Shown: positions 1 to 13,416 of the stretch, piece after piece
How positions within the stretch are numbered: position 1 is the stretch's first letter
How the letters are laid out: every line of letters begins with the position of its first letter
Notes under the pieces: model-generated
The model's database searches: none
What the model was told of the DNA's origin: nothing
What the model saw: only the letters and a program-made list of their open reading frames with translations
Made by a program: the position numbers and the translations under genes
Source of the DNA: Neocallimastix lanati (nom. inval.)
Lineage: Eukaryota > Neocallimastigomycota > Neocallimastigomycetes > Neocallimastigales > Neocallimastigaceae
Direction: 5' to 3'
Length of the DNA stretch: 37,500 nt
NCBI GenBank assembly: GCA_016946835.1
Contig: JACVTC010000059.1
Coordinates: forward strand, 617,501 to 655,000

Positions 1-2716
1 ATATAAAATAAAATAAAAAGGAATGAAAAAAAGAAAGAAAGAATAATAATAGTTATATTTTATAATTTATATTAATTAAATAATATTTTTTAAATTTAAT
101 TAAAATTTTAAAATTTACAGATTTTAAAGTATGAATAATAATCTATATTTATAAAAAATAGGATTCTATAAAAGTATTATTACTAATTAATCATATAATT
201 GAACATTAATAATATATATACAATTAATTTTTCCTTTCCTAGTCTCTTTTATTTTATTTATATATATAATCAACTTTTAATTGTTAAATGATATTATATA
301 TAATTAAATTAAAAACGAAATATATAATATATTTAAATTTAAAATTCTATTATTTTATTTAAATATTTATTTTTTTAATTTTTTGTAATATTTTGTCTTT
401 TTTTTTTTTCTTTCTTTTCTATTCTTTTTTTTTTTTTTGCTTTATTTTTTATTCCTTTTATCTTGATTATGTTTATAAAATATTCTTGTTTAATAAATAA
501 AATAATGTATAGTATTTCATTATAGTTTAAAAAAAATAATAATAATAATAAATAAAATTATTTAATTTTGAGAAAAGAAAATAAGAAAATAATATTTATA
601 TAAATATGTACATAATAAAAATGTTAAAAAATTAATATAAATAATATTTAATTAACCTTAATATAATAAAATATTAAAATATATATATTTTTTCTGTGTA
701 AATATTTTTCTATAAAAAAAATTAAATAAAAACTTTAAAATTAATTATATTAAATTAAAAAAAAAAATAATAATAATAAAAAATAAAAATAAAATAAAAT
801 AAAATAAAATAATAAATTAAAATGTATTATGAAATATTTAATTTCTTTTTTATTTTAATTAATAAAGGTCAAGAATAAATATTTAAATAATGTTTAATTA
901 ATATTGCAAATTGAGAATATAATAAAAATAACAAAAAAAAAAAAAAAAAAACTTTTATTTTATTTTATTTTAATAATTAAATAATAAAAGTACTGTTTTA
1001 TAATACGCCTTTTATATAAGGTAGAGTTCTTTTATTTATATTCTATAAAGTAACAACTAAAGGTGTGTGAATGAAGTCAACATGTCACTACTTTTTTTCT
1101 TATAATAAATAATTTATATCATACTTGTAAAAAATTTAAATAATGGTTACATATGAAAAAGCCTTTCATATTATGTAAATATACAAATGTGGAAATAGAG
1201 TATATGATATATACTAAACATAAAAAAAAAAAGTCCTCTATTATAAATTATACATATATATTCTTTTTAAAAATAAAATATATATAATACGTATTTTTTA
1301 TACGTAATATACTATTGTATCTCATCAATTATAATTATACTGTTTTTTTATTTATTCAAAAATTATAAAATTATAAGTTATTAAAATAATTATGATTGGA
1401 TTCGAAGAAAATCTATTGATAACATTATGATCGAAATTTTAAATATAATTTAATAATTATACATATAGAATAATATAAATAAAATTTTTTACTGTTTTCT
1501 TTTAAAGATTAATTATTTATATTAGATTAGATTAATCAATATTCTTTATTTATAAGCATATATTTTTATATTTAATAATCTTAATATTCGAATAATTCTT
1601 TTCGTTATTAAAAAAAAAAAAAAAAAAAAAAAAATTATTATTATTATTTATAATTACATAATATATTAAAATTAAATAATTATTATAATAAAATTATTCT
1701 AATGAATTATGAACATATAATAATAATTAATAAATGTTATGAATATATTGAATTATTCATTTTTAAATCATTTTTAAACCATTTTTTAATAAAATATCAT
1801 AGCTATATTTAAAATAATTAAAGTTTAATATTAATAATTATTTATTTTTATTATTACTACTGTTTATTATTAATAAGTTTTATTTCATTTTATTATTACT
1901 ATTATTATTATATCTATTATATTTATTATTAAATTTTATCTTTATTTTTAATAATTAGCTATTTATTAATTATTTATTTATTATAATTATTGATTATATT
2001 TATTTTTAATTATTATTAATTATTTTATTAATTATTATTATTTACTATTTTAATTATTAATTATATTTATCTTTAATTATTATTGATTTATTATTTATTA
2101 TTATTTACTATTATAATTATTAAGTATTAATATTGTTTTTTATTATAATTAATTTTTTACAATTCTTTTTATTAAATTTTATTATTTTTCTTTTTTTTTT
2201 TTAAAGCATCATTTCATACCGTTATTATTATATTTCATAATATTATAATATTACGAAATGTTTTTAAAGATATTCTGTAATATATTTACTATTAAACTTC
2301 AATTTATTTACATATAAATAATTTTTATAAGTTTAATAATCGTTATTAATAGAATCAAAATTAAAGATTTAAGAAAAAGCAAATTCAAAAAAAAATAAAA
2401 TAAAAAATTAAAAATTAAAAATAAAAAAATAAAAAATGAAAATAAAAAACAAAAAATAAAAAATAAAAAATAAATAAATAAATAAATAAATAAATAAAAA
2501 AAAAAAAATAAAAATAAAAAAAATAAAAAATTATAAAAAATAAAAAATTAAAAAAAATAAAAAATAAAAAAAAAAAATAATAATAATAATAAAAATAAAA
2601 ATAAAAATAAAAAAATCCTATTTGTTTTTAATTTTACATTTCTATTTTTCTCATACCAATAAAAATATTATTTTTATAACAATAAATTAAAAAATAAAAA
2701 TATAAATATTAAAAAA

Positions 2717-2764
<48 letters not shown>

Positions 2765-2808
2765 CATATATATATTAAAAAATAATCATTGATACTATAA
2801 AAAAAAAA
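1..2808. other. A/T-only intergenic DNA, no gene seen
   Basis: No open frame with non-repetitive amino-acid content was found on either strand. The stretch is almost pure A+T with homopolymer and short-period tracts: a run of A around 1611-1634, ATT-rich repeats at about 1840-2110, A-rich AAAAT/AAATA tracts at 2380-2610, and an A run followed by (TA)n at 2713-2760. Around 1010-1075 there is a slightly GC-richer patch, but it gives no frame and no recognisable RNA fold. Confidence 0.6.
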
Positions 2809-4806
2809 TTACAGGATAATATTTACTGAATCTGAAAACCTTATTGATTTAGTCTTTTTGAATGTATTTTCCTTATTACTAATGATATTAGTACTACCAT
2901 TATCTTCATTTGAACTACTCAATTGTTTGACAATAATTTCCTGACTTTTTTGTAGATCTTCTGAGTTATTTGACTATAAAAAAAATAAATAAAATATAAT
3001 AAAATAATAATAATTAATATGTTTTTTTTTGTTTGTTTGTTTGTTTGCAATTTTAGAAATTAGTAAAAAAAAAAAAAAATTTTTACTCAATATAAAATGT
3101 AAAATTATTTAATCAAAATTAAATTATATTATATATTTTACCTTTGAATGTTTTTTATTTAAAAAGAATTTAATAAAACCATGATATTTCTTTTTCTTTT
3201 CATTTTTTGTTATAGAATTACGAGAATTATCATCATTATTACTTGAACCTAAGGATATGCTAGAATTTATATTAGACAAAGAATAACTAATACTAGTTTT
3301 ACTATCAAAGTTCACTTTTCTAAATGTATCGGTATCGTCTATTTCTAGTTGGTTCTTTATTTTATTATTATGTCTTAATTTAAATAATTTTAGTTTTTTA
3401 TGTTTTTTCATATTTTTAGTTTGAGAATTATTTGCTACAGAATTATAGCTACTATGGAAAAATTTTAACTTAGTGCTACTTTTATCATTAAATAATCCAA
3501 AACTTTTTTGTTTTTTATTTTCTGAATCCATGAAATTATTAATTTGTAATTTGCAGTAATCTCCAATTGAATTTTGTTTTTTATCATTCATTATTTTATT
3601 ATAATTATCATCAATATAATTGTTATCAATAGTACTATCACTATTTTTAACACCATTTACTAAAATACTACTATATCTATTATTTGACTTAATAAGTTCT
3701 CCATGACTAGCATCACTGCTACTATTACTATTTTTAGAATTCGATTTTAATATTGAAGTATACTTAATTTCATTATTACTATTACTATTATTATATATTT
3801 TAATATTTGAGTAAGTAACATTATCATCATTATCAGAACTTTTTATTTCATCTTCATTATCAGAACTTCCTATTTCATCTTCATTATCAGAACTTTCTGC
3901 TTCATCTTCATTATCAGAACTTTTTGTTACATCTTCATTACTATTTTCATTTTCATTATTATGACCGCCATTCAATTCCATGTCAATTAAATCAAGATCA
4001 TGTAAGTCAATACCAAAATTACTTGAAAAGCTTTTTTTTTTTAAATTTCTCGAATTATCCATTTCACTTTTATCACACCAACTTGGTATTTCATATTTAT
4101 CTTTATCCTCTTGATATTTATAAGCATTTCCATCATCATTCTGATTTTCTTCTAACAATTTATTTGCATCATCAATATCATTATTATTTTTATCCCATTG
4201 ATAATTTGCTCTTTCAATTAACATATGCTTATATTTTTTACTATAACGCATCATTGTATACATACGTTTTCTTCGTTCTTCTTCAACCTTATCCATTTCA
4301 ACCGTTCGTTGTTTAAACATCTCTTGAATAATCGGATCATTCAGTGGATTTACTTTGTTATTATGTACACATAAGGTTGAACCAGATGAATCTTGAGTTG
4401 TCGCTAAAGAACTATTTGAATAATCTGTTAGATCATCACTAGTATAGGAAGAAGCGTTCGATTCTTCTTCCCTATAATTTAAAAATAAATCTGATATGTT
4501 GTCTAAACCTAATCCGTTATCATCAGATTCTTTCTTAGATTCAATTTTATCATCATTATTTTTAGTAGCAGTATCACTATCAATTTCTTCTATATCTTTA
4601 ACGCTAATGTTATTGATTTCATTATCATTATAACTTTCGTTGTCGTTCTTATTATTTACTATATTACTGTTACTTTCAGTATCATTATTAATTTTAATTT
4701 TATTAAAGTTTTTATTTTGATTATCTTTTTCGTCTTCGTTATCACTATTACTTAAATCGCTATTGTTAGTAGCTTCATTCACAACTAAAGCGTCTTCTTT
4801 TTCCAT
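2809..4806 (-). CDS. Acidic low-complexity protein with two candidate PP1-docking motifs (2 exons)
   Basis: Exon 1 is 4806..3142 (555 codons) and exon 2 is 2973..2809 (54 codons plus TAA). The 168-bp intron starts GTAAAA and ends TATAG, and both exons are phase 0, giving 609 aa. The start is the first ATG after an A/T leader. The protein is Ser/Asn/Asp/Glu-rich. Its one non-repetitive block, about residues 155-205, is charged and helical (it contains MDKVEEERRKRMYTMMRYSK) and is the part most likely to be conserved. Four 9-residue SSDNEDE-type repeats follow near residues 289-325. Two matches to the RVxF class of PP1-docking motif are seen: KVNF at residues 497-500 and KSIRF at 597-601, the second only present once exon 2 is joined. 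SSDNEDE is also a CK2-type acidic context. I do not recognise the family. A PP1 regulatory or scaffold role is inference from short motifs, which occur by chance in Lys-rich proteins. Confidence 0.75.
3834..3941 (-). repeat. 27-bp coding tandem repeat, four copies
   Basis: Four consecutive 27-bp units (3834-3860, 3861-3887, 3888-3914, 3915-3941) encode the SSDNEDExx repeats of the acidic protein. The units are near-identical at the DNA level and differ mainly in the last two codons, which suggests recent expansion. The length is a multiple of three, so copy-number change would keep the frame. Confidence 0.85.
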
Positions 4807-6577
4807 ATGTTTTTATTTTATTTTTTTTTTTTTTTGGTAATATTAAAATAAATTTTCTTTTTTTTTTTTTTTTTTTTGTCATTGTATATTTTATTCAAAT
4901 ATTGATATAATATTAATTTATAAAAAGAAAGAGAATTAAAATTAATAGCCCTTTTATTATTTTTATCATTATTACTATAATATTATTATTATTATTGTCA
5001 TATTATTATAATATTTTTATTATTATCATATTATTATTATATTATTATAATATTATATTATTATGATTATATTATTAATATATTATTATTTTCATTTTTG
5101 TTACAAATTATTTATTTTATTATATATTTAGATATTAATTTAGCAATTATTCCTTTAAAATTATTAAAATACTTTTATTACTTTTATTGTATCTGTAAAA
5201 TAAAATCTTCAAATGAGTAATATATTTATTTTATTATTCTTTCTATGTCATAATACGATTAATAAATGAATTTAATAATTAATATATCTATTTATTACTC
5301 TTTTTTAAACATTAAAAATCAATCTGTAAAATTATTTCTTCAAATTTGATATATTATTATTAACAGATATATTATATTGAATATCTGTTTCTATATCACA
5401 ATAAATGAATTTATTTTAATTTACAACCATAAAAATGAAAAGAAAAAATTAAATAATAAAAGATATAAAAAAAAATAATAAAAATAATAAAAATAATAAT
5501 AATACTAAAAAATATAAAATGAAATAAAAAACTAAAAAAGAAAAAAATTTATGTAAAAAAGAAAAATAAAATGAATGAATGAAAGTAATAATAGTAATAA
5601 TAATCTAATAAAAATTAGTCGAAAAAAAAAATTAATAAAATAAAATATATTTTTAATTTTGTAAAATGCTTTTCATTATAATAGTATATTTTGGATTTAA
5701 TATGTTAAAGATAATATCTTGATTTTGATATTTATATAAAAAATATATTTTTTGATTAAATGTATGCGTTTTTCATCTTATCATTATACTTTTTTTATTT
5801 TTTAAATAAATTTAATTAAATGATAATAACTAGAATTTTTTACCTTTTTTATTCAATTTTTTTTTATTAAAAAATTATACAAATATAAATAATATTTGTA
5901 ATAGCTTATTTTAATAGTAAATTATCGGCAATATCTTTTTCTAATTATTTTGATTAATAATCCGAAGTTTCTATATCGACCGAATTTCAATATATAATAT
6001 TATTGTTTCTTTTTTTTGTTTTTTCGTTTTATTACTTTTTGTTTTTTGTTTTATTATTGTTTGTTTTTTATTTTATTAATATATGAATAATTATATTTAA
6101 ATATTTGGTATTATATTTACAATTAAGAGTATATATATATATATTATTTGCTACATCATTTTTTAATCAATAAAAATGTTTAATTCGTTTTTGTTTTTTT
6201 ATTATTATTATTATTATTATTTATTTTTTTTCTACAATTACAATTGCTAATATTATCAATTAATATTACAAATTAAAGAAAAAAAGAAAAAAAGAAAAAA
6301 GAAAAGAAAAGAAAAAAAAATTCCATTACAATTTTTTAAAAATATATATATATTATAATTTATTAAATAAATAATATTATATAAAAATTAAAATTATAAT
6401 AATTAAAATTAATTTATTTTAAAGTTTTAAATTACCATAATTAAATTTATATCTTTAAAACTTCTATTTAAAAAAGAATAAATTATCAACTTTATTTTAT
6501 ATATTAAGCAATGAGATAATAGATGGCTAATTTAATTATTATTTCCAAATTCTTAAATTCTTAAAATATGTAAATCG

Positions 6578-6614
<37 letters not shown>

Positions 6615-7383
6615 AAAAAGAAAAAAAATTATAAAATGATTAAAAATTTTCTTATCTATATTAAATATTATTCTATAAAAAAAATAAAAAAAAAAGAATA
6701 AAAATAAAAAAAATTAAAAAACTAAATATCAACTTTGTATTTAGTTAGTATTTTTAATCTTGAATAATTCTATAATTTTAAATTTTAAAAATTAAAATGT
6801 AATATTATAATTATTTATATAATATAAAATACTTTATATACAGATTATTGATAATATACTTATTTGGTATTTATATTTATTATTATATTCTTTATATGAA
6901 TAATAAAAATAATAATCCTTAAATGTTAAATATTAATAATTAATATTTCTTAAAAATATAATTATCTGTTATAAAAATATTTCATTTATTGCATTTTTTT
7001 TATTTTTTTTTAAGGTGAAAAAATGGTTTTATTTTCGATTAAATTAGAACTTTTTATTCAGTTGATGTTTACCTATATACATTACTTAATAAATTTAATA
7101 TTTAATACCTTAAATAATAGTTATAATTATATTTTAAATAATTATTTAAAAAAAAAATGTGTATAATAGAATATTGATTTCATCAACTTTTTCCAAAAGA
7201 CTACAGAAAATAGAGCTACTTTGAACACTACATTTGGAAATGTCTCCAATTTTTCAATGCAAAAAAAAAAATTTCCAATTCTATGAAATATTATAAAATA
7301 AAATTAATTTCTTTTTTTTTTTTTTTTTTTTTACAATAGTGTATTGTCATAATTATATATTTAGTATATATTTAGTATTAATC

Positions 7384-7475
7384 AAAATTTGATTTATTTT
7401 TATATAAATTCTTAATATAATATTAATAAAATTTTGATTTATTTTTATATAAATTCTTTAATATAATAAATATAT
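7384..7475. repeat. Direct repeat, two copies of about 46 bp
   Basis: Two adjacent copies of a unit built on AAAATTTGATTTATTTTTAT followed by ATAAATTCTTAATATAATA. They differ by single-base insertions in the T/A runs. No gene or element is associated. Confidence 0.6.
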
Positions 7476-7665
7476 AAATATGAATGTCTTATAATAATAC
7501 ATAATTTTTAAAAGAAAAATTTTATAAAAATTGAATATAATAATAAAATTTTTTCAATAAATTTAATTTTTAATAAAAAAAAAAATAATAATAATAATTA
7601 ATTGTTAAATTTGTTAAACGAGTGTCAATGTTAATAAAAAAATTTCATTATTTATTGTTCCAATT

Positions 7666-7698
7666 TAGGGTTAGACATGTTTCGTTAATCTAACCCTA
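7666..7698. repeat. Perfect 10-bp inverted repeat with TTAGGG-like arms
   Basis: TAGGGTTAGA at 7666-7675 is mirrored by TCTAACCCTA at 7689-7698 around a 13-nt loop. The arms carry the only GGG/CCC triplets for a long distance in this A/T-only spacer. They contain one TTAGGG telomere-type unit on each strand. It could form a hairpin as DNA or RNA. No terminator, tRNA or transposon end could be assigned. Confidence 0.75.
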
Positions 7699-10015
7699 TG
7701 AATATGTAGTACTTTTTATTAATTTTTATATATTCTTAATATATAAATAATATATATTTAATTTTTATTAATAAATATATAATATATATTTATAATATAT
7801 ATTTAATTTTATTAATAATTAAAATTATTATAGAGCAATAAAACTAAATTTAAAATTTTAAATAAAATATGAAAGACAAAGACTATAGATATTTCCTTAT
7901 TTTATTTTCATAAATATTTTCAATGTACCAATAATATAATATAATTTATGCTATAATGTTTTACAAACTTCATGGAACTATGGAATAAAAAAAGTTAAAA
8001 TACACAAAATATATTATATAAATATTATATCTTTAGTTTTAGATATTAAAATATTTACGTTCATAAATATTAAAAGACAATTAAAAAAAATTTTTAATAT
8101 AATATAGATATTATTTTTATTCATAATTAATAATTGTCATAATTTATAGTCGTAATTATATATTTAATAATTAATGGTTATATTTTACTAATTATCAATT
8201 ATATCAAATTGTTTAAAAAAGAAATAAATATTTATAATTTTAAAAATATTTAATTCAATTTTTATTAGTTTAATAATTATTTAATTATTTAAATTATAAA
8301 TTATAAAAAGTGTTTATTAAAATTAATAATATAAAAAAAAAGATTTTTTATATAAAGTATTTTCATTAGAGATAATTTATTGTATCTAATGGGTTATGAA
8401 TTAAAATATTTACATTTTTGCACTTTTAATAAAATTAATAAAATTAGATTATTATAAATATAATAAATAATTAAAAAAAAAACTATAATAAATTGTTAAA
8501 AAGGAACGAATAATTTAAAATAATGGGGAGAAAATTATTCTGTTTTAAGGAAGAATGAAATTTAAAGTTGAAGATCTTCATACAATTATTTATCTTAATT
8601 TTATTTAAAATTAAAATTATTGTTAATTCATAAATAATAAAAATTAAACCTCTTAAAAATATAAAATTTTTAAAAAATAAAATTTAAAATTATAAAGTTT
8701 TTTATTATTATTAATTATTATTATTAATAATTATTAATTATTATTATTAATTATTATTATTATTATTATTATCATTATTATCATTATCATTCAATTTTTT
8801 TTTTTTTTTTTTTTGTTATTGATTATTGAAGTTTTTTTTTTTTTATTATTATTATTCTTTATAGTGTTATTCTTCTCTTATTTACAAATTATATTCAATA
8901 AAAGATCAATTAAATATGATGATAATATAATTATTATAAAAGTTAATAAATAATAAATAAGAAAATAATTATATTTTATACGAAAAAAAAAACTATACAT
9001 TGGAAATATGTAATAATTATATATATTATTATATTTGATATTCGAAATAAAGATTACTTTATTATATTAAATGTTATATTTATTACCATAGCAATTGTAA
9101 TACAACCAAGTATATGCTGAATATATATAAGAATGTAAAGTTTTTTTCTTTTCTTTTTGTTAATAATACAATAAATATTAAATAATAAAGTATTTCAAAA
9201 GACAATTAGAAGTCTAAAAAGTAATAATATTTTTAATTAAAAAAAATAATAAAACATAATAGTATTTTAATAAATTATGATTAATATCATATTTATAACA
9301 AACTTTTTCATTTAATAATTATAATAAAAAATATATATATAAAAAAAATATAAAAAAAATAAAACTTTAAAAATTTTATTTTTAAATTTAAAAATATATT
9401 ATATTTTTTTTATATATTATAATTTAGTAATAAAAATTATATATAAATATTATTTTAATAATAAAAAACATTGGTTACCAGTTTTTTTTTGTATTTATCT
9501 TATGTTTATTGTAAATTATTATTTAATTAATACAACTACTATTTTTATATATTTAAAAAATTAATTTATATTCATTAATACATTACATAATTAATTTGTA
9601 CCTTTCAAAATTTTTTATGTATTAATTAAAATATTTATTATATTATATTATATTATATTATATATATATATTTTTTTTACTTTATATATACAATAATTAT
9701 CTAATTATAATATCTATTAAATTATATTTTACTTTGTACATTATTTGATAGAGAAAATTATTAATAAAATATGAAAATATATAAAATATATATTTTAATT
9801 GTGTATATGGTTATTAATAAAACATTTATATTATATAAATTTTATATAAATTAATAATAACCAAATAATTAATATTATAATAATAATAGTAGTAATAAAT
9901 ATAAAGTAAAAAATAAAAAACAAACAATAATAAAAATTAAAAATATAAAAATAAATATAGAAATATAGATTATAAAAGAAAAAAACTTTATTCATTATTA
10001 TTACATTTATACAAA

Positions 10016-10466
10016 TTAAAAAATATTATTGTTCATATTAAAATTTATATTGTTATTCATTTCATTATTAGATGAATTATTTAATAAGTTTTCATTAAAG
10101 TTTCCAGTTAACATATTATTATTAAAAGTATTGTTTTGATTTGTATTACTTAAGTTAAAATTATTATTGTATGAGAAGTTATCTCCAAAACTATTATTTT
10201 GATTTTTGTTTTGTCCAAATGATGATATCATGTTTTCAACAGTACTCATATTACTAAAATTATTTTGTTGGATATTATAGTTATTAAATATATTATTTGA
10301 AAGCTGATTATTATTATCATTATTATTCATAATAAATGGATTATTATTACTAATACTATTATTTTGCTGTTGAATGTTGTTGCTGTTGTAAAGTGTTAAT
10401 GATGTATTTTGTTGATTATTACCAAATTCATCACTTAATAAATTATTGAAATTACCGATTAATGAA

Positions 10467-10497
<31 letters not shown>

Positions 10498-12093
10498 ATG
10501 AAGAGATAATACTATTAAAGTTAATGGTATTATTGGAACTCACAAAATTACCATAATCGTTAGTATTATTCGAAATCATCGAGTTATTATTATTATTTAT
10601 TCTTGAATTCATATTATTCATTAATGAATTATTAATACTCTTGGTGTTATTCATCATAGAGATATCGTTATTATTTATAAAGTTACTCATCATATTATTA
10701 TCGTTATTATTTATCATAGAATTATTATTATTATTACTTTTACTTATGGAATTATTCATCATAGAGCTATTATTATTCATACTCATAGAATCATTCATCA
10801 TTGAATTATTATTCATACCCATGGTATTATTCATCAATGAATTATTATTCATACTCATCGAATTATTCGTTAATGAATTATTATTCATACTCATCGAATT
10901 ATTCATTAATGAATTACTATTCATGGAATTATTATTATTCAAACTCATTGAATTCATATTTATTGAATTATTATTCGTAATCATGAAATTATTATTCATA
11001 ATTGTACTATTATCAAAAATACTTATAGTATTCACAGTATTTGTATTATTCATATTATTCATTGTGCTTATATTATTATTCATGAAAGTATTATTATTTA
11101 TAAAATGATTTTGAATTTCATTGCTTGTTTGATTATTCATTTGATTTTGCATTTGCATTTGCATTTGTTGTTCCGTTTGATATTTTCTCATTTGTAGTTG
11201 TGAAGATGGTTGGAATATTTCTTCAAGAATATTGTATGTATCATTGGATACTCCTCTAAGTTGTGTTTTTTCATTAGAAGTTTTTGGTTTGTTTTCTTCT
11301 GGTAATTTAATTTTTAGGTTATCGACAGGTGTACCATGCATAGAAGGGCAATTATTTGAAACTAAAATATTTATTGATTCATTTAAATTACCATTTGTCT
11401 ATGAAAATAATAATATTTTATCAGTGCAATAATAAGAACAATAAATAATGAATTATTATAAATATAACACAAGATTAATATAATATAATATAAAAAAATT
11501 AAAAATAAAAAATAAAAAAATAAAAATAAAATATGTATGCATATAAGTATAAAAATTAAACGGAAACAAACACAACAACAACAAACAAACAAACATAAAA
11601 AAAAAAAAAAAAAGAATTTAAAATGATTCTATAAGTAATATTTAACAATAGTTAAAGTTACTTTATCTAAAGCAGCTTTTATTTGACTAATATCCATGAA
11701 TCCCATTTCTTTTAATTGATTCAATAAATTGGAGTATTTATAATTTGATGATATATCACCTCTTTCTTTTTCTGAATTTTGAGACATTGTTTTATTTTTA
11801 ATTTCAATATTTACTATTTTTTTCTTTTCATTTTTTAAGGATGAAGAACCATTGTTTTTCGCATTTTTGTTATTATTATTTTTACTGCTGTTACTACTAG
11901 AACTTTCAGTAAGTAACACTTCTGCAACTTTATCCATATTTCCATTATATTTTTTTAATAATGTCAAATTATGAATTTCATTACCAAAACCCATTTCTTT
12001 AAAACGTTTAAGTTGAGGTGCATAAAATATATAATCATTTTTTGATATTGTTTGCTTTAATTAATAAATCATCAATTTTGTGATAATGAATGT

Positions 12094-12130
<37 letters not shown>

Positions 12131-13003
12131 AGGTTCATTAAATATTATAATAATTTCATTTTAAATTAATAAAAATTTTTATTATTAATGTAATTATCAT
12201 TATTACCGATTCTTCTTTAGGCTTAGTATTCATATAATATTTCCTTTCATATTTATTTCTGATAAAGGTTTCAACATCTCTAATAATTTATGATATTTAT
12301 GATAATTAGTATTTATTAATGAATATTTAAAAAAAGGAATATTTATTATTTTTAGTATTTATAATTAAATTTATTATTACATATCAGAATTTGATAACGG
12401 TGTAGGTCTTGGTTGAATAGATCCAAAGTATTTTTGATTAGAACTACTGTTTCCGCCTAGGCTTTGAAACTCCTAATTAAAAACATCAAGTAATATATAT
12501 GTTATTTTATTATAATTATTATTATTACTATAATTATTCATATTTATATAATTTATTAAAAATAAATAAATAAATAATTAATTAATTAATTAAATAATTA
12601 AATAGATAAATAATTAAATGAAATTTTAAGGATTTATGTACTTCTAATTGTTCAGTTGTCCAGTTATCAAGAGTTAAAGATTTTACTTTAGAAATATGTG
12701 TTCCAAGATTTCGATGTATTCCCGAACATCTCTGACATAAAAATACACCTAAATTTGTTGAAGCCCATTGAGGTCCTTAATTATAATAATGTTATTAATA
12801 TTATATACAAAAATTAATTATATAAATAATCGAAATGTTAATACTTTTTTTTATTTTATTTTATTTTATTTTTTAATTAATATTTATTTGATTATATTAC
12901 CTTTAGCACCACATTCACAACAATAGCCGTTTAAATGGTCTTTTTCAACCATAGTTTTAAAGACTTTTTTTTGTCTTTCATAATCTTTTTCCTTCTTTGG
13001 CAT
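10016..13003 (-). CDS. ArfGAP protein with two UBA domains and Met/Asn-rich tail (Gts1-like, 6 exons)
   Basis: Exons are 13003..12901, 12775..12642, 12472..12381, 12279..12207, 12054..11662 and 11398..10016. All introns are GT-AG and the frame stays open to TAA, giving 725 aa. It is predicted to stimulate GTP hydrolysis by Arf in vesicle traffic. The N-terminal ArfGAP domain (about 10-130) has the zinc finger C28-x2-C31-x16-C48-x2-C51, the invariant W38, the SGIHRNLG block with candidate arginine finger R56, the block [13 protein letters not shown], and the closing [14 protein letters not shown]. Two UBA-like modules follow: LKRFKEMGF (149-186) and LNQLKEMGF, which starts near 245 and continues across the last intron into [10 protein letters not shown]. 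The rest (about 300-725) is Asn/Met/Gln-rich. Order and tail recall yeast Gts1, which has one UBA domain and a Gln-rich tail. The start is the only ATG placing the finger at the usual distance. Confidence 0.92.
10750..10930 (-). repeat. 36-bp coding repeat in ArfGAP tail (MNNNSLxNNSMS)
   Basis: About five tandem 36-bp units encode the 12-residue motif [12 protein letters not shown] with variants such as [12 protein letters not shown] and [12 protein letters not shown]. The last unit is slightly longer. The regular Met spacing separates this from plain poly-Asn drift. The limits given are approximate because flanking sequence is also Met/Asn-rich. Confidence 0.8.
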
Positions 13004-13007
13004 ATTC

Positions 13008-13042
<35 letters not shown>

Positions 13043-13416
13043 TTCAAATTTTAACTTATTATAATATATATAATTTATTATTATTTTATTATTCGTATTT
13101 TTTTATTTTTATTTTTATTTTTATTTTTTTCAAATTTCCATTTATTGTAATATATATTATTTATTTAGTCAGTAAATATTAATATTTATTCATTTATTTA
13201 TAATTTTTATAGTTTGATATATGATATATATCCAAAAAAATATAGTTTATAATTTATATTTAGTGTTATATAAATAAAATTATTTTATTTTTATAAAATT
13301 AATGTACCAAATATATAAAATTATGTTTTATATAATGACAATTAAGAATATTTTCTATTGAAATATTCGTTAAAGCATTTGGAAGGGAGATAATAAATTA
13401 CAATATTTAATAGAGG

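Larger units (their letters stand above)
4807..10015. other. 5.2-kb A/T intergenic spacer without a recognised gene
   Basis: No exon-like stretch was found on either strand. It contains (ATT)n-type tracts at about 4975-5080 and 8700-8780, an A run at 6579-6611, a T run at 7311-7332, a direct repeat at about 7384-7475 and an inverted repeat at 7666-7698 (both listed separately). A short patch at about 7190-7265 is less A/T-biased but carries no convincing frame. Confidence 0.55.

Noticed and set aside
1396-1412. GGATTCGAA resembling a tRNA T-arm/B box
   Set aside because: No acceptor stem, anticodon arm or A box could be placed at suitable distance.
3924-4316. Plus-strand open frame of 130 codons rich in His/Tyr/Phe
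   Set aside because: It is the antisense of the acidic Ser/Asn/Asp protein; its composition is the mirror of AAT/GAT/TCA codons and it has no domain.
7666-7698. Telomere or interstitial telomeric array
   Set aside because: There is only one TTAGGG-type unit per arm and they face each other; no tandem run exists.
10641-11108. Plus-strand Ile/Leu/Phe-rich frame resembling a membrane protein
   Set aside because: It is antisense to Asn/Met codons of the ArfGAP tail; hydrophobicity comes from reverse-complemented AAT and ATG repeats.
12997-13182. Short plus-strand frame starting with poly-Phe
   Set aside because: It comes from the poly(T) tract upstream of the ArfGAP start and overlaps that start codon in antisense.
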